From Leptidea sinapis (lineage: Eukaryota > Arthropoda > Insecta > Lepidoptera > Pieridae), in the NCBI RefSeq assembly GCF_905404315.1, contig NC_066288.1:2294001-2358000 (forward strand): DNA of 64,000 nt, in the 5' to 3' direction. This document shows positions 9,228-19,894 of this stretch, piece after piece. Within the stretch, counting starts at the first letter, position 1. Every line of letters starts with the position of its first letter. Below the pieces are notes generated by a model, which saw only the letters and a list, made by a program, of their open reading frames with translations, searched no databases and was not told the origin of the DNA. The translations under genes and the position numbers were made by a program.

Positions 9228-10095
9228 ATTAAAATCGTATTTGTGTAGTCAGATTCAAAGAGTAGACATTAATGGAAAAAGATCAACTGGCTCGATCATA
9301 TCAATGGGTGCACCACAGGGCTCAACCTTAGGTCCTTTTTTGTTGTTAGCTTATGTCAATGATTTGCCATATCTTATTCAAAATAAATATTTGTTATTAA
9401 AAATAAAACGTTAGAATAAAAATCTATCAGGTTAATAACGACATTGCTGAAGTATCGAATTAGTTTAATTTATATAACTTACTTTTATATGAAAGGAAAA
9501 CTAAATATATTAGGTTTACACTTCCAAATACAAAGCACCTATAAAAATTAATAGTGACAAACTTGATGTAGGAGAAACAACAACATTCCTAGGCATTACT
9601 TTAGATTTTTAACCCTTAATCAAATATTGGGAAATTATTTCCCATTTGACGCTACCGTAACATTTCACTTTTATTTCTTTATTGGTATTTCTATTCAGTA
9701 CCAAACTCAGAAACAAAATAATCCTACAGATTCACAACATTTTGTACAATGCCGTGAACTGTCATCGTATGTCAATGTCAAAAACACAGTTTGAAATATT
9801 TTGAGAAAAAACCGGTTCTGGTGGCAATTTTTTAAGTTTTTTAAGAAAAAAATTCTGGTAAGTGCAAAAACACAATATTCTTACAAGGTAGACATGTTTT
9901 CTGAATGCTACAATGGGGCACTCATATAAAAAAAATATCTACAAGACTAAGCTCTGCAGTGTTTGAGATAAAAAAAAATACGCAGCTGAAAGATGTTGAA
10001 ACGGTTAGACTTGTATATTACAGCTGCTTTCATAGTATCATGTCTTACGGTATTATATTGTGGGGTAAAATTAAAATAGATCTCTATGAAATTAA
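9228..10095 (+). mobile_element. LINE-B-like reverse transcriptase, interrupted (pseudogene)
   Basis: RT fragment of a Jockey/CR1-like element. Translation from 9228: LKSYL, then QRVDINGKRSTGS, then GAPQGSTLGPFLLLAYVNDLPY. It decays where the FADD box should be, recovers at 9540-9606 as INSDKLDVGETTTFLGITLD, and continues at 9908 with LQWGTHIKKISTRLSSAV and YSCFHSIMSYGIILWG. The same order is seen in the intact frame at 35-36.3 kb. About 300 bp of unrelated sequence lies between GITLD and LQWG (9607-9905). Catalytic Asp residues are not preserved. Confidence 0.85.
9607..9905. other. About 300-bp insertion within the LINE reverse transcriptase
   Basis: Separates two halves of a conserved LINE motif (GITLD and LQWG are normally two codons apart). 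The left end reads 'ttaacccttaat', which resembles a piggyBac-type TTAA target and CCC start. The right end lacks a matching GGG-TTAA, so I leave the class open. No ORF. Confidence 0.55.
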
Positions 10096-10169
10096 TATTA
10101 GTGTCCATGAATTTTTGTCCTGGCAATTTGATAAATGTTTCGAAGACACCGTTAAATTTCAAGTTATAC

Positions 10170-10480
10170 TAATTATGATTCCAAATGTTTCTCTGAGTCA
10201 GACTTAAGCTGATTACGAACCGTGGCACGTAGCTGTACACCCGAGGCTGTTTACCGATGGATCCTCATGTTTTTGTTACTTTATACTTTAGTAAACTTGT
10301 GATTGTATAGATATCGGTAAAATATGCATTCCTAAAAATATATTACACATCTATTTTTATGAATGCATATTTATACCTAGTCTTGCCATAAATACTGAAC
10401 AAAGAAAAAAAAATTCTAATGCAAGTAACATTTATTACTTTTACAGTGTGTTAGTTTAATACATAAATACAAAACAATTT
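10170..10480. other. No gene seen
   Basis: An inverted pair of 'gtaaaatatgcattcc' and 'gaatgcatattta' lies at about 10318-10373, a possible small hairpin. Otherwise AT-rich. Confidence 0.35.
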
Positions 10481-10484
10481 AAAA

Positions 10485-10965
10485 TATAAAATGCTTATTC
10501 GAAGTGGTCTCCATCGTCTGTAATCAGTCCTTTAAACGGTGCGGCCGGTTATCAATAGAAGCACCACTCTTTGCATGGGCTTTATAGGCTGCAAGTACTA
10601 AATCATCTTTTAAAATACGCGACATGCTATCTTCATCTCCCGAGATAAAATATTTTGCTTTCGGACAGGATTTCTTCGAATTCTACCCTTACTCGTACGA
10701 ACACTACGTGGACGACCAGATCTTTTTCTGCCACAAACAGAGGAGGTCTCATTGTACCTATTAATAACCCGGAACACAAACATTTTTCTAATAGCAAGCA
10801 TATGGAGAGTTTTAAAAATTGCATTTAGCTTCATACCTACTTTGTGTATTGCAATCTCGGCGATTTGGTTCTCTTTATCACCCCATTCCATTTTATTTTC
10901 GCAAAATATTCTACAATGTATTGGCGCCACAAATCTCAATAAACAATCATATAAAAATGGCAGTT
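10485..10965 (-). mobile_element. Tc1/mariner transposase, N-terminal remnant
   Basis: Minus-strand translation: ENQIAEIAIHKVGMKLNAIF, then FVFRVINRYNETSSV, KRSGRPRSVRT, RIRRNPVRKQN, SREMKIA, and in a shifted frame KDDLVLAAYKAH. This fits the paired helix-turn-helix DNA-binding region of Tc1/mariner (IS630-like) transposases, with the GRPR linker motif between the two HTH units and the start of the following 'SMS..LK.DL...Y' region. The DDE/D catalytic domain is absent and at least two frame breaks are seen. I could not find the terminal inverted repeats. It gives no activity; it is a fossil. Confidence 0.7.
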
Positions 10966-10984
10966 TCCAAATTAAAATGTAATA

Positions 10985-12140
10985 TTTTGTTTATTTTTAA
11001 TTGTAACAGTATTATGGCCAGACTAAAGATATATTTACAAGAAACATTTGCATTTAGTTTGCATTTTTTTAATGTTTTCAAAACTTCTGAATATTTTTGG
11101 TGATGTTAGAAAATTTGTTGATATATACATAATATTAAATTAAAAATTATATGAATATTTGTTCGCAGTTATATACCCATCAAGAGTGACTCTCTCTTAC
11201 TTACTTATTTTAATGTAGATATGGTATTTATAACCAAATATTTAAATAACCAAACTCTGATTGCAAAATCTGGTAACCGATTAGATAACGGATGGAGTGT
11301 TTTCTGTTGAATATTCAAACTTGTGGCTTTTGTCGAACTAAAAGTAATTAAATCAAAAACTGGGCACCATTTTACGTCTAGAAATAGATAAAGTCGTATA
11401 TATTATATTCCATCGACTGTAAAAGCTTTTAAAGCTAAAAGCGTGGGAGAATTTCGAGGCTAAAACATAAATTGAACTTGTCGAAGAGAAATGTTTCCTT
11501 CAAAATAATCTGACGTTTGCACCTGAGTTCGCTAACAACTTGCAGAATTTACAAAATTGAGAAAAATTTATCGAACCTTAATTTTACTTCGACTTTTGAA
11601 GCTGGTTTTGTAATTTTATTATTTTATAAAGAGCTAAATGATCACACCATTTTTTGTATTTCGATTATACCTAGTAGGTATTAATTGACTATGTCATTTT
11701 AATAATAATATTATTTTGCATTTACAGAGAGTACAAGAAATATTTTTGATTTCATTGTTTTAATTTTTATTGTGTAATGCTAATCTATAGCTTCACTTAT
11801 TTAACCGATAACAAACTGTGTCACTTGGGTTTGATGGGTACTCTGAATTTGTGATAGGATTCGATCGATATAGTTATAACAGATGAAGTTATGTGCATCA
11901 ATCAAATTTAACTTTGAAAGGAGAATGTCCATTTTGGCAAATGGTAGGTAGTATATCTCATGCGTCAAAATTAAATTAATGTACTTTATAATTATTTGCT
12001 TATTTTTTTCTATCATCTGGTAAGTAAGTAAAAGTATTATTATTTTTATAACCTATGTGTTTGTGTTGTAGTGTAGTTTATTTGTATTTACATAAAGAAA
12101 GTCTAATAAATCTGCAAGTCTACTTAGTAGGTAGGTAATA
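10985..12140. other. No gene seen
   Basis: AT-rich and free of families seen elsewhere, apart from a short tract leading into the palindrome at 12149. No coding evidence. Confidence 0.4.
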
Positions 12141-12144
12141 GTTA

Positions 12145-12275
12145 TTTATGCAACTGTTGCGTAATAAGGGGTATTAAAAATCGAATGCGGATCTATGTAG
12201 TGATAATAGTATCACATTATTGTTTTAATACCTAATTATCAACAGTTGTGTACAAGACTTTATCTACATCCAAGG
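12145..12275. mobile_element. rep-I palindromic unit, copy 1
   Basis: Left arm 12149-12181 ('caactgttgcgtaataaggg' then 'gtattaaaa') and right arm 12221-12250 ('ttttaatacctaattatcaa' then 'cagttg') are inverted copies around a centre 'tgataatagtatcaca'. It is followed by 'tacaagactttatctacatc', which also follows the arms in the 47.4-kb copy. The outer inverted repeats of the larger element are not found here. No ORF. Confidence 0.7.
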
Positions 12276-12289
12276 GATGACGTAGTTAT

Positions 12290-12990
12290 GACAACATTAT
12301 ACAAATTGCTCTGATTTTTTGAGGTCATGTTACATTTTATTAAATAACATCAAACCCGGATTTTGTTGTTTGTTGTTTTGGAAGCTTACATATAATTTAT
12401 AAGAACTTTGAATTTGACGCATTTCTAGGCGGCGGTCCATACATTTATGGGCATTCTCCTTTAGTAATTTCGATCTAATATATCACACTGGTTGCCACAA
12501 TTCACAAGATCATAACGATTTCACTTACAAAGCTATAAATATAGAGGCAAGACCAAGTTCTTGGCTTGGTAAAAAAAATATGACTCTGTCTCTGTCTCTG
12601 TTTTGTTTTTGTCGTAATAACAAATTCATTTTGGTCAACAATTTCAGCAAGTTCTGTCCTATAAAATTTACTTGAAAAATGCAAAAATTTGATCAAGTCA
12701 CTGAAAAATGCAAAAGTTAGAAAACGTGGGTATTTTAACCCTAAAAAAGTTATCCTACAGAACCAATATTTATAAATTTTCGAGAAGGATAAAATTTTTA
12801 ACAAAATTTGATACTTTGGCTGGCGCTTGCTTTCTATACTATAACAACAAAAATATTGAAACAATTTATATATGAAAATAAATAAATGGTCCCCAATTAT
12901 ATAGCAATCGAGTCTTAGTTTCATTTTATAGCTAATATAAGCGTGTTGCACATTCCCAATCGTCCGGTCAATTTCGACCAAAAAATAGGA
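12290..12990. other. No recognisable gene; one 159-codon minus-strand ORF of doubtful status
   Basis: The only long ORF is on the minus strand at 12502-12981. It is rich in Ile, Phe, Tyr and Lys, as AT-rich noncoding DNA gives by chance, and shows no motif I know. A (tctctg)n tract lies near 12580-12600. The neighbouring element at 13000-13548 does not extend into it. Confidence 0.35.
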
Positions 12991-12999
12991 GTGAAGTTA

Positions 13000-13548
13000 C
13001 AAAAATTCGCACCAGCTGATAATTGGTAGAATCGTCCAAAACACCATCATAAATAAAATCTGAAAAGTCCCCACCGAGGCGACACCTGTAAAAAAAATAC
13101 TCGGTGTCAAAGTTCACAAAAACAGGTTTTTGGGATTTTCAGTAAAACGGAAAGTTTTATCATAAAATTAACTCAGCCAAAATTTCAGATCTTAAAAAAT
13201 AATACTTTTTACCTAAGAGTTTTTTGATATATCGATTCAAAAAATTGAAGTAGTTATAATTGTCATAATGTGCACTCGTTTCCACGCAACTTTTGATGTT
13301 TTATGAAAGTGGTCCCCGGTAGGCCTATTCCATGGATCTATTTTAATTCTGTTTCATTTGAAACTATTGCATAATTATAGATATTGACTAGAGTTGAAAA
13401 TGTTAAAAGTGATAAAAGCGGTGTAATTTAAAAAAATGAATAGGGAAATTTATCCATCAGATTCACAATTCTCTAATACTTCTGCTTCCTCTTCTCTTTG
13501 GGTGCAAGTAAATTGCCCCAATAATATTCAGCTAGGTGCGAATTTTTG
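13000..13548. mobile_element. Candidate 549-bp TIR element, TA-flanked
   Basis: Left end CAAAAATTCGCACC-AGCTGAT and right end (inverted) CAAAAATTCGCACCTAGCTGA agree except for one extra base, and similarity continues a few bases further in ('taattgg' against 'tattattgg'). TA flanks both sides (12998-12999, 13549-13550). No ORF. It fits a non-autonomous DNA transposon of a TA-target class. A second copy would confirm the ends; none is in the window. Confidence 0.55.
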
Positions 13549-13551
13549 TAT

Positions 13552-14000
13552 TTTTTTTATGAAAATAAGGGACGAGACGAGAAGACGTCCAGTTGCTGGT
13601 AATTGATACGCCCTGCCCATTACAATGCAGTGCCGCTCAGGATTATTGAAAAACCCAAAAATTCTGAGCGGCACTAAAACTGCGCTCGTCACCTTCACAC
13701 ATAATATTTAAGTCTCATTTGCCCAGTAATTTCAATAGATACGGGCTCCGTTTCTATTGAAATTACTGGGCAATTACAATGCAGTGCCGCTCAGGATTCT
13801 TGAAAAACCCAAATATTCTGAGCAGTACTACAATTGCGCTAGTCACCTTGAGACATAAGATATTAAGTCTCATTTGCCCAGTAATTTCAATAGCTACGGC
13901 GCCTTTCAGACCGAAACACAGTAATGCTTACACATTACTGCTTCACGGCAGAAATAGGTGGCGTTGTGGTACCCATAATCTAACCTCCCACTGGTAACTG
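13552..14000 (+). mobile_element. rep-E copy 1, rearranged with a partial duplication
   Basis: rep-E is a roughly 290-bp repeat seen here with an A/T-rich start ('tttttatgaaaataaggg'), then 'gtaattgatacgccctgccc', a hairpin 'gtgccgctcaggatt...aattctgagcggcac', then 'aagtctcatttgcccagtaa', then 'cttcacggcagaaatagg' and 'ggtacccataatcta'. In this copy the middle block occurs twice (13622-13739 and 13774-13892), joined by an inverted stretch (see the hairpin at 13719-13773). No protein coding. Six related copies or pieces lie in the window. I remember this sequence as common in Lepidoptera but cannot name its class. Confidence 0.75.
13719..13773. repeat. Perfect 21-bp inverted repeat at the rep-E duplication junction
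   Basis: Arms 13719-13739 and 13753-13773 are exact reverse complements around a 13-nt loop. The left arm is the normal rep-E sequence ('gcccagtaatttcaataga'); the right arm is its inverted copy, which single-copy rep-E elements do not contain. After it the rep-E body restarts. Confidence 0.85.
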
Positions 14001-14094
14001 TATAATTGGATGTTTAAATTGATTGAACTACAAGCAATCTAGAACAATCAAATACTATTAATCAAGGAAATGTTGTGACGAAATTTGTTTCACA

Positions 14095-14255
14095 TTACTC
14101 TCAAAATCTCAAGTCTAACAGTAAGTTAAATTGAATGTCAGAGAGCTCGCTACAGCGGATTCAGTAAATACCTCTCGTATAGAAACTTGGTAAGTCTTTA
14201 AGACAATCCCCCGGATTCTGTCTGATGTAATTTCAGTGTAGCTCATTCTAAAATA
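14095..14255 (+). repeat. Dispersed repeat M, copy 2
   Basis: Shorter partner of 1896-2075 with 'taacagtaagttaaattgaa', 'agagagctcgctacagcgga' and 'gattctgtctgatgtaattt'. Same orientation. No ORF. Confidence 0.75.
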
Positions 14256-14259
14256 GTAT

Positions 14260-14810
14260 TCTTACGACGAACTGTACATAAAGTTTTACTTTATCGTTAT
14301 TCATATTAATAATTAACTTTCGTAAATTAAATATATTTAATTGATTACTTTTAAATACGAGTCTGGAGTTAAGTGTGTGAATATAAGAATTTACTACTTT
14401 TCAACGCACATTGTGATTGCTTTTTCGTGAATGAATGCTAACTAGGCAATATTATGTTGTTCAAAATAAGTTATTAAAATTATTTAAAAGCGCTTATTTT
14501 GTAAGCTCTAATAAAAAGATCGTATTTCACCATCACTTTGATTTCATCCGAAGTTCAAAGCTTCAAAGAGTACCTTAATTAAGTTGAAACATTTGTGTAT
14601 TTTCTTGCATCGCTTTGCATTGAGTGTATTAAAAATATTGATTTAAAAGAGCGACAAAGAATTCCTTTATTTTCATTAAAGCTCATATTTTTCGAAGTTA
14701 TATTTCTAAGTTATATTTTCAATATATTTTCTAGGTTCTAGTGGCGAAATCTTTAGCTCTTGTATTTAGGTGGTTTCAATTTGTACAATGTCACAAAAAG
14801 TGTTTACGAA
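14260..14810. other. No gene seen; trace of rep-H
   Basis: AT-rich. 'cattaaagctcat' followed by 'ttcgaag' near 14675-14700 is an eroded piece of rep-H, the LINE-tail repeat seen at 240, 18.3 and 43.2 kb. Nothing else. Confidence 0.4.
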
Positions 14811-15088
14811 TACTGTGCCCTGTGAATAATATGCCCTGTACTTTCCCCGGGGCGTAAAAAGAATAGGGGAGTCCCAGGCCCATGGGTGTCGTAAGAGGCG
14901 ACTAAGGGCTTTTTTAGAAGTGGGAGAGTCACGCTGCCGTCTTATGACGTCAGCACAATCGGGCCAGACTCGTCCGGGTTAATTACCACACTCGCACAGA
15001 ATACCGGCGTGAAGTAGCGGCCTAGTGCCGCTATGTTTCGCATAGGTTAGTGTCGAGGACCGGAGGCCATCCTTCCCATCGGAGGCCT

Positions 15089-15111
15089 CCCCCCCCCCCC
15101 CCCCCCCCCCC
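15089..15111 (+). repeat. 23-base C homopolymer
   Basis: Uninterrupted C run following 'ggaggcct' inside the LINE-A 5' region. Such a run is unusual in this AT-rich DNA and its length may be unstable or partly a sequencing artefact. All frames reading through it are unreliable, and the antisense Gly-rich ORF is a by-product. Confidence 0.9.
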
Positions 15112-15353
15112 AACAAAATATGAGAGCGGTCCGTGAAAAGATATTACCCCAGGAGGGTACCGGCTCTACCAGAGCCGGAGAATCCCTCCCCGAGCACTCT
15201 CGCTTGGGCTGCCCTTCGTATTCTGGGGTGGGCACAGAACCGCGCATGACCGAGGACAAACGAGGCAGTAACACCACGGCACCCCGCTCCACGCTCAACG
15301 TGGACTTTTGCAATATCAGGGAATTCACTCCAATTTAAACGGCGCAGCCGGCC

Positions 15354-15680
15354 TTGTGTTTCCTTACGGAGACGCAAATATGTCGTCCTAGCGATACGTC
15401 ATATTTAACGTACCCCGGGTACAAAATTGAGCACAACTTTTTGCCTCATGCCGGGGTATGTGTGTACGTTAGGGAGGATATCTGCTGTCGCTGCTTCCTC
15501 ACTAGGCGTAGCATACAGGTCGTTGTCGACGGATATTGCTCGAACCCGAAGCCCGTGAATGCTGGAGTGCCCCAAGGCTGTGTGCTATCTCCTATGCTGT
15601 TTCTTCTGCATATCAATGATATGTTGGACAACTCCAACATGCATTGCTATGCAGATGATAGCCGTATACACGGGCCATGC
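15354..15680 (+). pseudogene. LINE-A ORF2: endonuclease N-terminus fused in frame to RT
   Basis: Open frame from 15354. Residues 1-45 belong to the APE-type endonuclease (FLTETQI, PGYKIEHNFLPHAGVCVYVR, EDICC). Residues 47-103 belong to the reverse transcriptase (FLTRRSIQVVVDG, GVPQGCVLSP at 71-80, and YADD, the catalytic box, at 99-102). In intact relatives a large stretch separates these, including the endonuclease catalytic core and the RT fingers, so a deletion removed it while keeping the frame. After YADDS the frame is lost; the remainder is read in another frame. The ATG here is just the first Met in the remnant and not a true start. Confidence 0.85.
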
Positions 15681-16527
15681 AGATCTCTCTCGGGTAATCG
15701 TCGACCAGTGCCGGGAGAAACTTGTGTCTTCTATCGAGTCCTCTCTCGAGAAGGTCGCGGAATGGGGTAAATTGAACCTTGTCCAATTTAACCCCCAGAA
15801 GACTCAAGTTTTCGCGATTACCACTAAAAAAACCCCATTTGTCGTATCACCGCTCTTCGAGAACACTTCTCTTAAAGCCGCGCCTAGTATCGGAATACTG
15901 GGTCTCAAAATCTCGAGCGATTGCCAATTCCGTGGCCATCTGGAGGGCAAAGCCAAATTGGCTTCGAAGAAGCTGGGCGTCGTCAATAGAGCACGGCAAT
16001 ACTTCAAGCCGGCCGACATTCTAGCGCTCTACAAAGCGCAGGTCCGGCCACACATGGAGTATTGCTGTCATCTCTGGTCTGGTGCACCCCAGTATCTGCT
16101 CGATCCATTTGACTGCATGCAACGTAGAGCAGCTCGAATTGTCGGGGACTCAGTGCTCTGTGAACGGCTGGATCACTTGGCGTTGCGTAGAGACGTCGCT
16201 TCATTGTTTGTCTTCTACCGCATTTATCACGGGGAGTGTTCCGAAGAGCTGTTTAACCTGATTCCTGCCGCCGAATTTCATCTTCGCACGACACGCCACA
16301 AGTTAGGATATCATCCCCATCATCTGGATGTGTGGCGGTCCTCCACAGTGCGGTTTTCAAGAAGCTTTCTCCCTCGTACTACAAAGCTGTGGAATGAGCT
16401 TCCTTGTGCGGTGTTTCCGGGACGATACGACTTGGGTACCTTCAAAAAAAGCCCGTACACCTTCCTTAAAGGCCGGCAACGCTCTTGTGATTCCTCTTGT
16501 GTTGCAAGAAAATGTGGACGGCGGTGA
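15640..16527 (+). pseudogene. LINE-A ORF2 C-terminal half
   Basis: Continues the RT in another frame after a small deletion at the YADD box: AVYTGHADLSR, REKLVSSIESSLEKVAEWGK, NLVQFNPQKTQVFA (RT thumb side), then ARQYFKPADILALYKAQVRP, HMEYCCHLWSGAP, QRRAARIVGD, LRRDVASLFVFYRIYHGECS, RFSRSFLPRTTKLWNELP, and a C-terminus KGRQRSCDSS..GRR. The frame is open to the stop at 16525-16527. It serves as the reference for all LINE-A fragments in this window. Activity is excluded by the upstream frameshift and deletion. Confidence 0.9.
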
Positions 16528-16591
16528 TCACTTAACACCAGGTGACCCGTACGCTCGTTTGTCCTCTTTATTTTATCATACTTTAGGTATT

Positions 16592-18280
16592 TTGATTTAA
16601 GCCAATGCTGAGATTTTTGTTGCGGCAACAATGCTTTTTTTCTGTATCTGCGAGATCGTTATGTTATTCGACTCGATAGGAAGTACAATTCTTGTACGTG
16701 ACATCAACATAGGTTGATATAAACTCGATAAGCTCCAGTACATTATTATTGTAAGTAGCGGATGTGATTACGTGAGCCCAATGATCGAACGCTTACAGCT
16801 CCTATTAAAAATAATCAAGTAAAAGTAAAAGAAATACTTTATAGTCGTGCAGGTTCCACGCTAGTTAATATATGTGTATTCAATTTGACAATTGCTGAAC
16901 ACTAAACTTAAGCTTAACCTATGATTACCCAAAAAGCCATCATCACTCCTACAACCAAATTGTGAACTCCTTAACGCAGTCTTTCCAGGTGAAACCGACA
17001 CGAATATTTATAAATATATTATATACCTTCAAAAAGCCGTGTTCCCCAACTTTTGAAATTAGTACAGCTCCTTTGATTCTTCCACTTTGCATGCGGCTGT
17101 GAAAAAATATCAATGAGTGACCCGAATGCTTATTTACACACTTATTCCAAAGGAAAATTGAAAAGAACCAAAAATATCGATCATCTCTAAATTATAATAG
17201 CTAATGTACATAGTTTTAGTAACGTACGTGCTTCGAAGTTAATATAAACAAGAAAACTAAATGATGATTTATCACAATATATATATCACAGCTTAAATCA
17301 GGGAAATTAGAACAAAATATCTTAGGGGTACGTAAGTACCTTGAAGTAAATCTGGCAACATCGGATAAAGGTAAATCAAATTATAAGGGTACTTACAGAG
17401 TTATCCTTATTATTACAAGACGTCGATATAATGAAGGTGATCTCTATTTACTTGCGCAAACTCGATTCGTTTAAGAAAAGATCGCGTCTCATAACGAAAT
17501 CGTTTCAGAAGTACCAAGAACGTTTGGACGTTAGGAAGATGAATTAATATGACCAGAGTAACAGAATATCTATACTTTTTTGCATTTTTTTTTTGTTAAA
17601 TTAATAATTATTCTTTCACTTATTACTCACGGTACACTACGTTCCAGGAATGTGCAAAAGTGGTCAACCAACGAGCAAAAACTTTAATAAAATATTCAAG
17701 GTCGCCTCGAGAAGTGTGCGAAAATTACGGGAATGTTCTGAACTTCTGGAAGGAGCTGGGCTGGTTCGAGTAACTGGCCAATAGTGCACAAAAAATGGAC
17801 CCAAATAAAGAGTTTCTTTCGGAAACAGGAGCCCCAATTCCAGCTTATTTATGGTTTGTGTCAGATGAGATTTGATATGACTAGACTTCACGTTTTTTTA
17901 AATATCATTTTAAATAATTAGTTTTGAACATACAATTGAACGCTTTCAACCAATCGATCTCTTTATTTACTTATTAACAGTGTATGCGAAACTGATATAT
18001 CTACTGCATTCTTTATAATTGTTTTGATCTACAACTTATGTTTTTTTAACTTCCAGAAGTAACTCAAAACGTCATTACATTGTGTAAAGTATAATGTAAA
18101 ATTTTGAAACTGTGAATGTTTTTGGTCTAAACACTTCACTATCAAACGCTTACAGATTGTTGTGTTGTTGGGAGTTTATTTATTACCAGCGGTAATGTGG
18201 AACCACCAACTAACTATACAAATTCAGATTTTGAAATTAAAACGAAACAACATAATCAATTACTATTGCAGAATCTAAAT
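16592..18280. other. No gene recognised
   Basis: AT-rich. On the + strand at 17645-17760 a short frame (NQRAKTLIKYSRSP..VCENY, NVLNFWKELGWFE) looks slightly protein-like but ends in a stop and carries no motif I can name. No shared repeat family seen. Confidence 0.35.
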
Positions 18281-18284
18281 CACT

Positions 18285-18660
18285 TTATTCAAGTAGATCA
18301 ATGAAATAAATGTCGAATTTTCTTTTATCTATACATTTACCGCCACTTTGCAAAAGGTTGAGTTTTAATGAGAAGAAGTAACAAAAACTCGTTGCCAGTC
18401 TTTTAAATCAAAATTTACAGCTTCATCGTTGTACAAATCAATTTAACTACATACAATATATATAAAATACTTAAAAATAAAGCCTTACATGAGTCGTTTA
18501 TTTTGTAGGCGTATTATAGTAGGCGTTTTAAACATTTTGTGGGCGTTTTATTAGCGATTCTAAGAAATATTATAGTACCTTCAATTTTAAAAACATGAAG
18601 CTGAGCGTTATGTGTAGGTACATGACGAAGCCTGTCACGAGAACTCAACCAAATAACAAA
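18285..18660 (-). mobile_element. rep-H, LINE 3'-end fragment
   Basis: Minus-strand copy with 'gttgagttttaatgagaaga' and 'agtaacaaaaactcgttgcc', matching 43195-43275 and, on the opposite strand, 240-320. A second shared block near 18610-18650 ('catgacgaagcctgtcacga') corresponds to 43685-43710. Looks like the 3' UTR of a LINE whose ORF is not present. Confidence 0.6.
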
Positions 18661-18969
18661 AAAGATATTATACAATATTCACTAAATACCTACCTCTACT
18701 TACAATTTCAATATTTTACTTATATTTGCATAATATAATTCAAAATAATTTATACTATTATTTTATTAAGAGTAATTATCAATACGTAATCTTGTGATAA
18801 GACAACTTAGTTTTGCGTACATTTTACTGTTGCAAATTATGGAACTTGAAAGGTGTGATTTATTATTATTTTACTCATCAAACATAGTTAAAACGAATAA
18901 AGTTAAATTTGGCTGTTTTATAACTAGTCCAATATTTAAGAAAGGAAATTTATGAATCCAAGGTTACAT

Positions 18970-19145
18970 TACACAAAATGTAATAAACAAATTTTAAAAA
19001 CTTACAAGTTATATATTTTATCAGTGTGTAACAGATTTAATACACAAATAAAATTTGTGGCTTCATCTACGGGATCTACTTTACAGTTGATAACCTGCTC
19101 AATCCCAATATTTGCATATTAGGAAATTGACTTGAGGTTCAATAA
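18970..19145 (+). mobile_element. rep-G body fragment
   Basis: 'tttaatacacaaataaaatt' runs directly into 'gtggcttcatctacgggatc', 'tactttacagttgataacct' and 'aggaaattgacttga', which match 8705-8790. The tRNA-like segment is missing. This shows that rep-G modules occur in different orders. Confidence 0.65.
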
Positions 19146-19149
19146 AGGC

Positions 19150-19890
19150 TCCTTATATAAATTAAGTGGTGAATAATTATTTTACTACTCTTTCCCATTA
19201 TGATCAAAAAGTTTCAATACCATCTCTGTGTAAAAGTAAATTTTATTCAATCACTCTCTAAACTACTAAAGACCTACAATACTTGAATATACCTTCATTA
19301 AAATAGTTATTCTGATCAATTTATACTCATGTATGGTTTGTAATGATAAGTATGCGCATCACGTAAGCAGTAATAATGCAAGAGCAAACGGGGGAGCTGG
19401 GGTCTGTTGTGATATCGACAGGGTTTTTCTAACAATACCCGACCTCACTCAGAGATCCGCTAGAGATTTACTTAAGTTTTTTTGGGGATAGCAATTCATC
19501 TTTTTGTGAGATCTTCTTGTGTTTGTTCAGTCAAATCGAAATCCTAACTAATTCGAATGTAAGTTTGGTTCTTATGTTTCATTTGGCACACACTTCAGGG
19601 GTCCAGAATAAGACGAAGGCTATGAGAGGAAGCGTGATATAAACGAATTTCACGAGTGAAAGAAAGTAACTTAATACTTTATTATTTACATAATGACTGT
19701 CGTAAATATGGATAGTGTCCTGACAATAACCTTCTGCAATACATTGGCTTGACACTTCAATCATAACACGAGTACACCTTTGAATTTAGACGCGAAATTT
19801 GATAAAATGATATTTTGTTCGTTGATGTCACAAATAAAGACATTATAGTATTAACAGTGAACGTATTGCTTGATATGCGTTCATTGGGCA
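19150..19890. other. No gene seen
   Basis: AT-rich; no recognised family and no coding signal. Confidence 0.4.
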
Positions 19891-19894
19891 GTAT

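Larger units (their letters stand above)
14818..16590 (+). mobile_element. LINE-A, internally deleted copy with both ends
   Basis: The most complete LINE-A here. 14818-15085 is GC-richer 5' UTR ('ggggcgtaaa', 'ggggagtcccaggcccatgg', 'gtcgtaagaggcgactaag'). A 23-base C run follows at 15089-15111. From 15290 the endonuclease start is read: LNVDFCNIR..., then FLTETQI and PGYKIEHNF...GVCVYVREDI. The frame then passes directly into RT. The 3' end is at about 16580 after GRR-stop and 'gatcacttaacaccaggtga'. An intact element of this kind would be several kb, so ORF1 and most of the endonuclease are gone. I group it with Jockey-type LINEs; the exact clade is uncertain. Confidence 0.85.

Noticed and set aside
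12502..12981. 159-codon minus-strand ORF
   Set aside because: Composition is that of translated AT-rich noncoding DNA; no motif, no conserved neighbour, no second copy.
15047..15328. 93-codon minus-strand ORF with a Gly run
   Set aside because: Antisense of the LINE-A 5' region; the glycine run is the C homopolymer read on the other strand.
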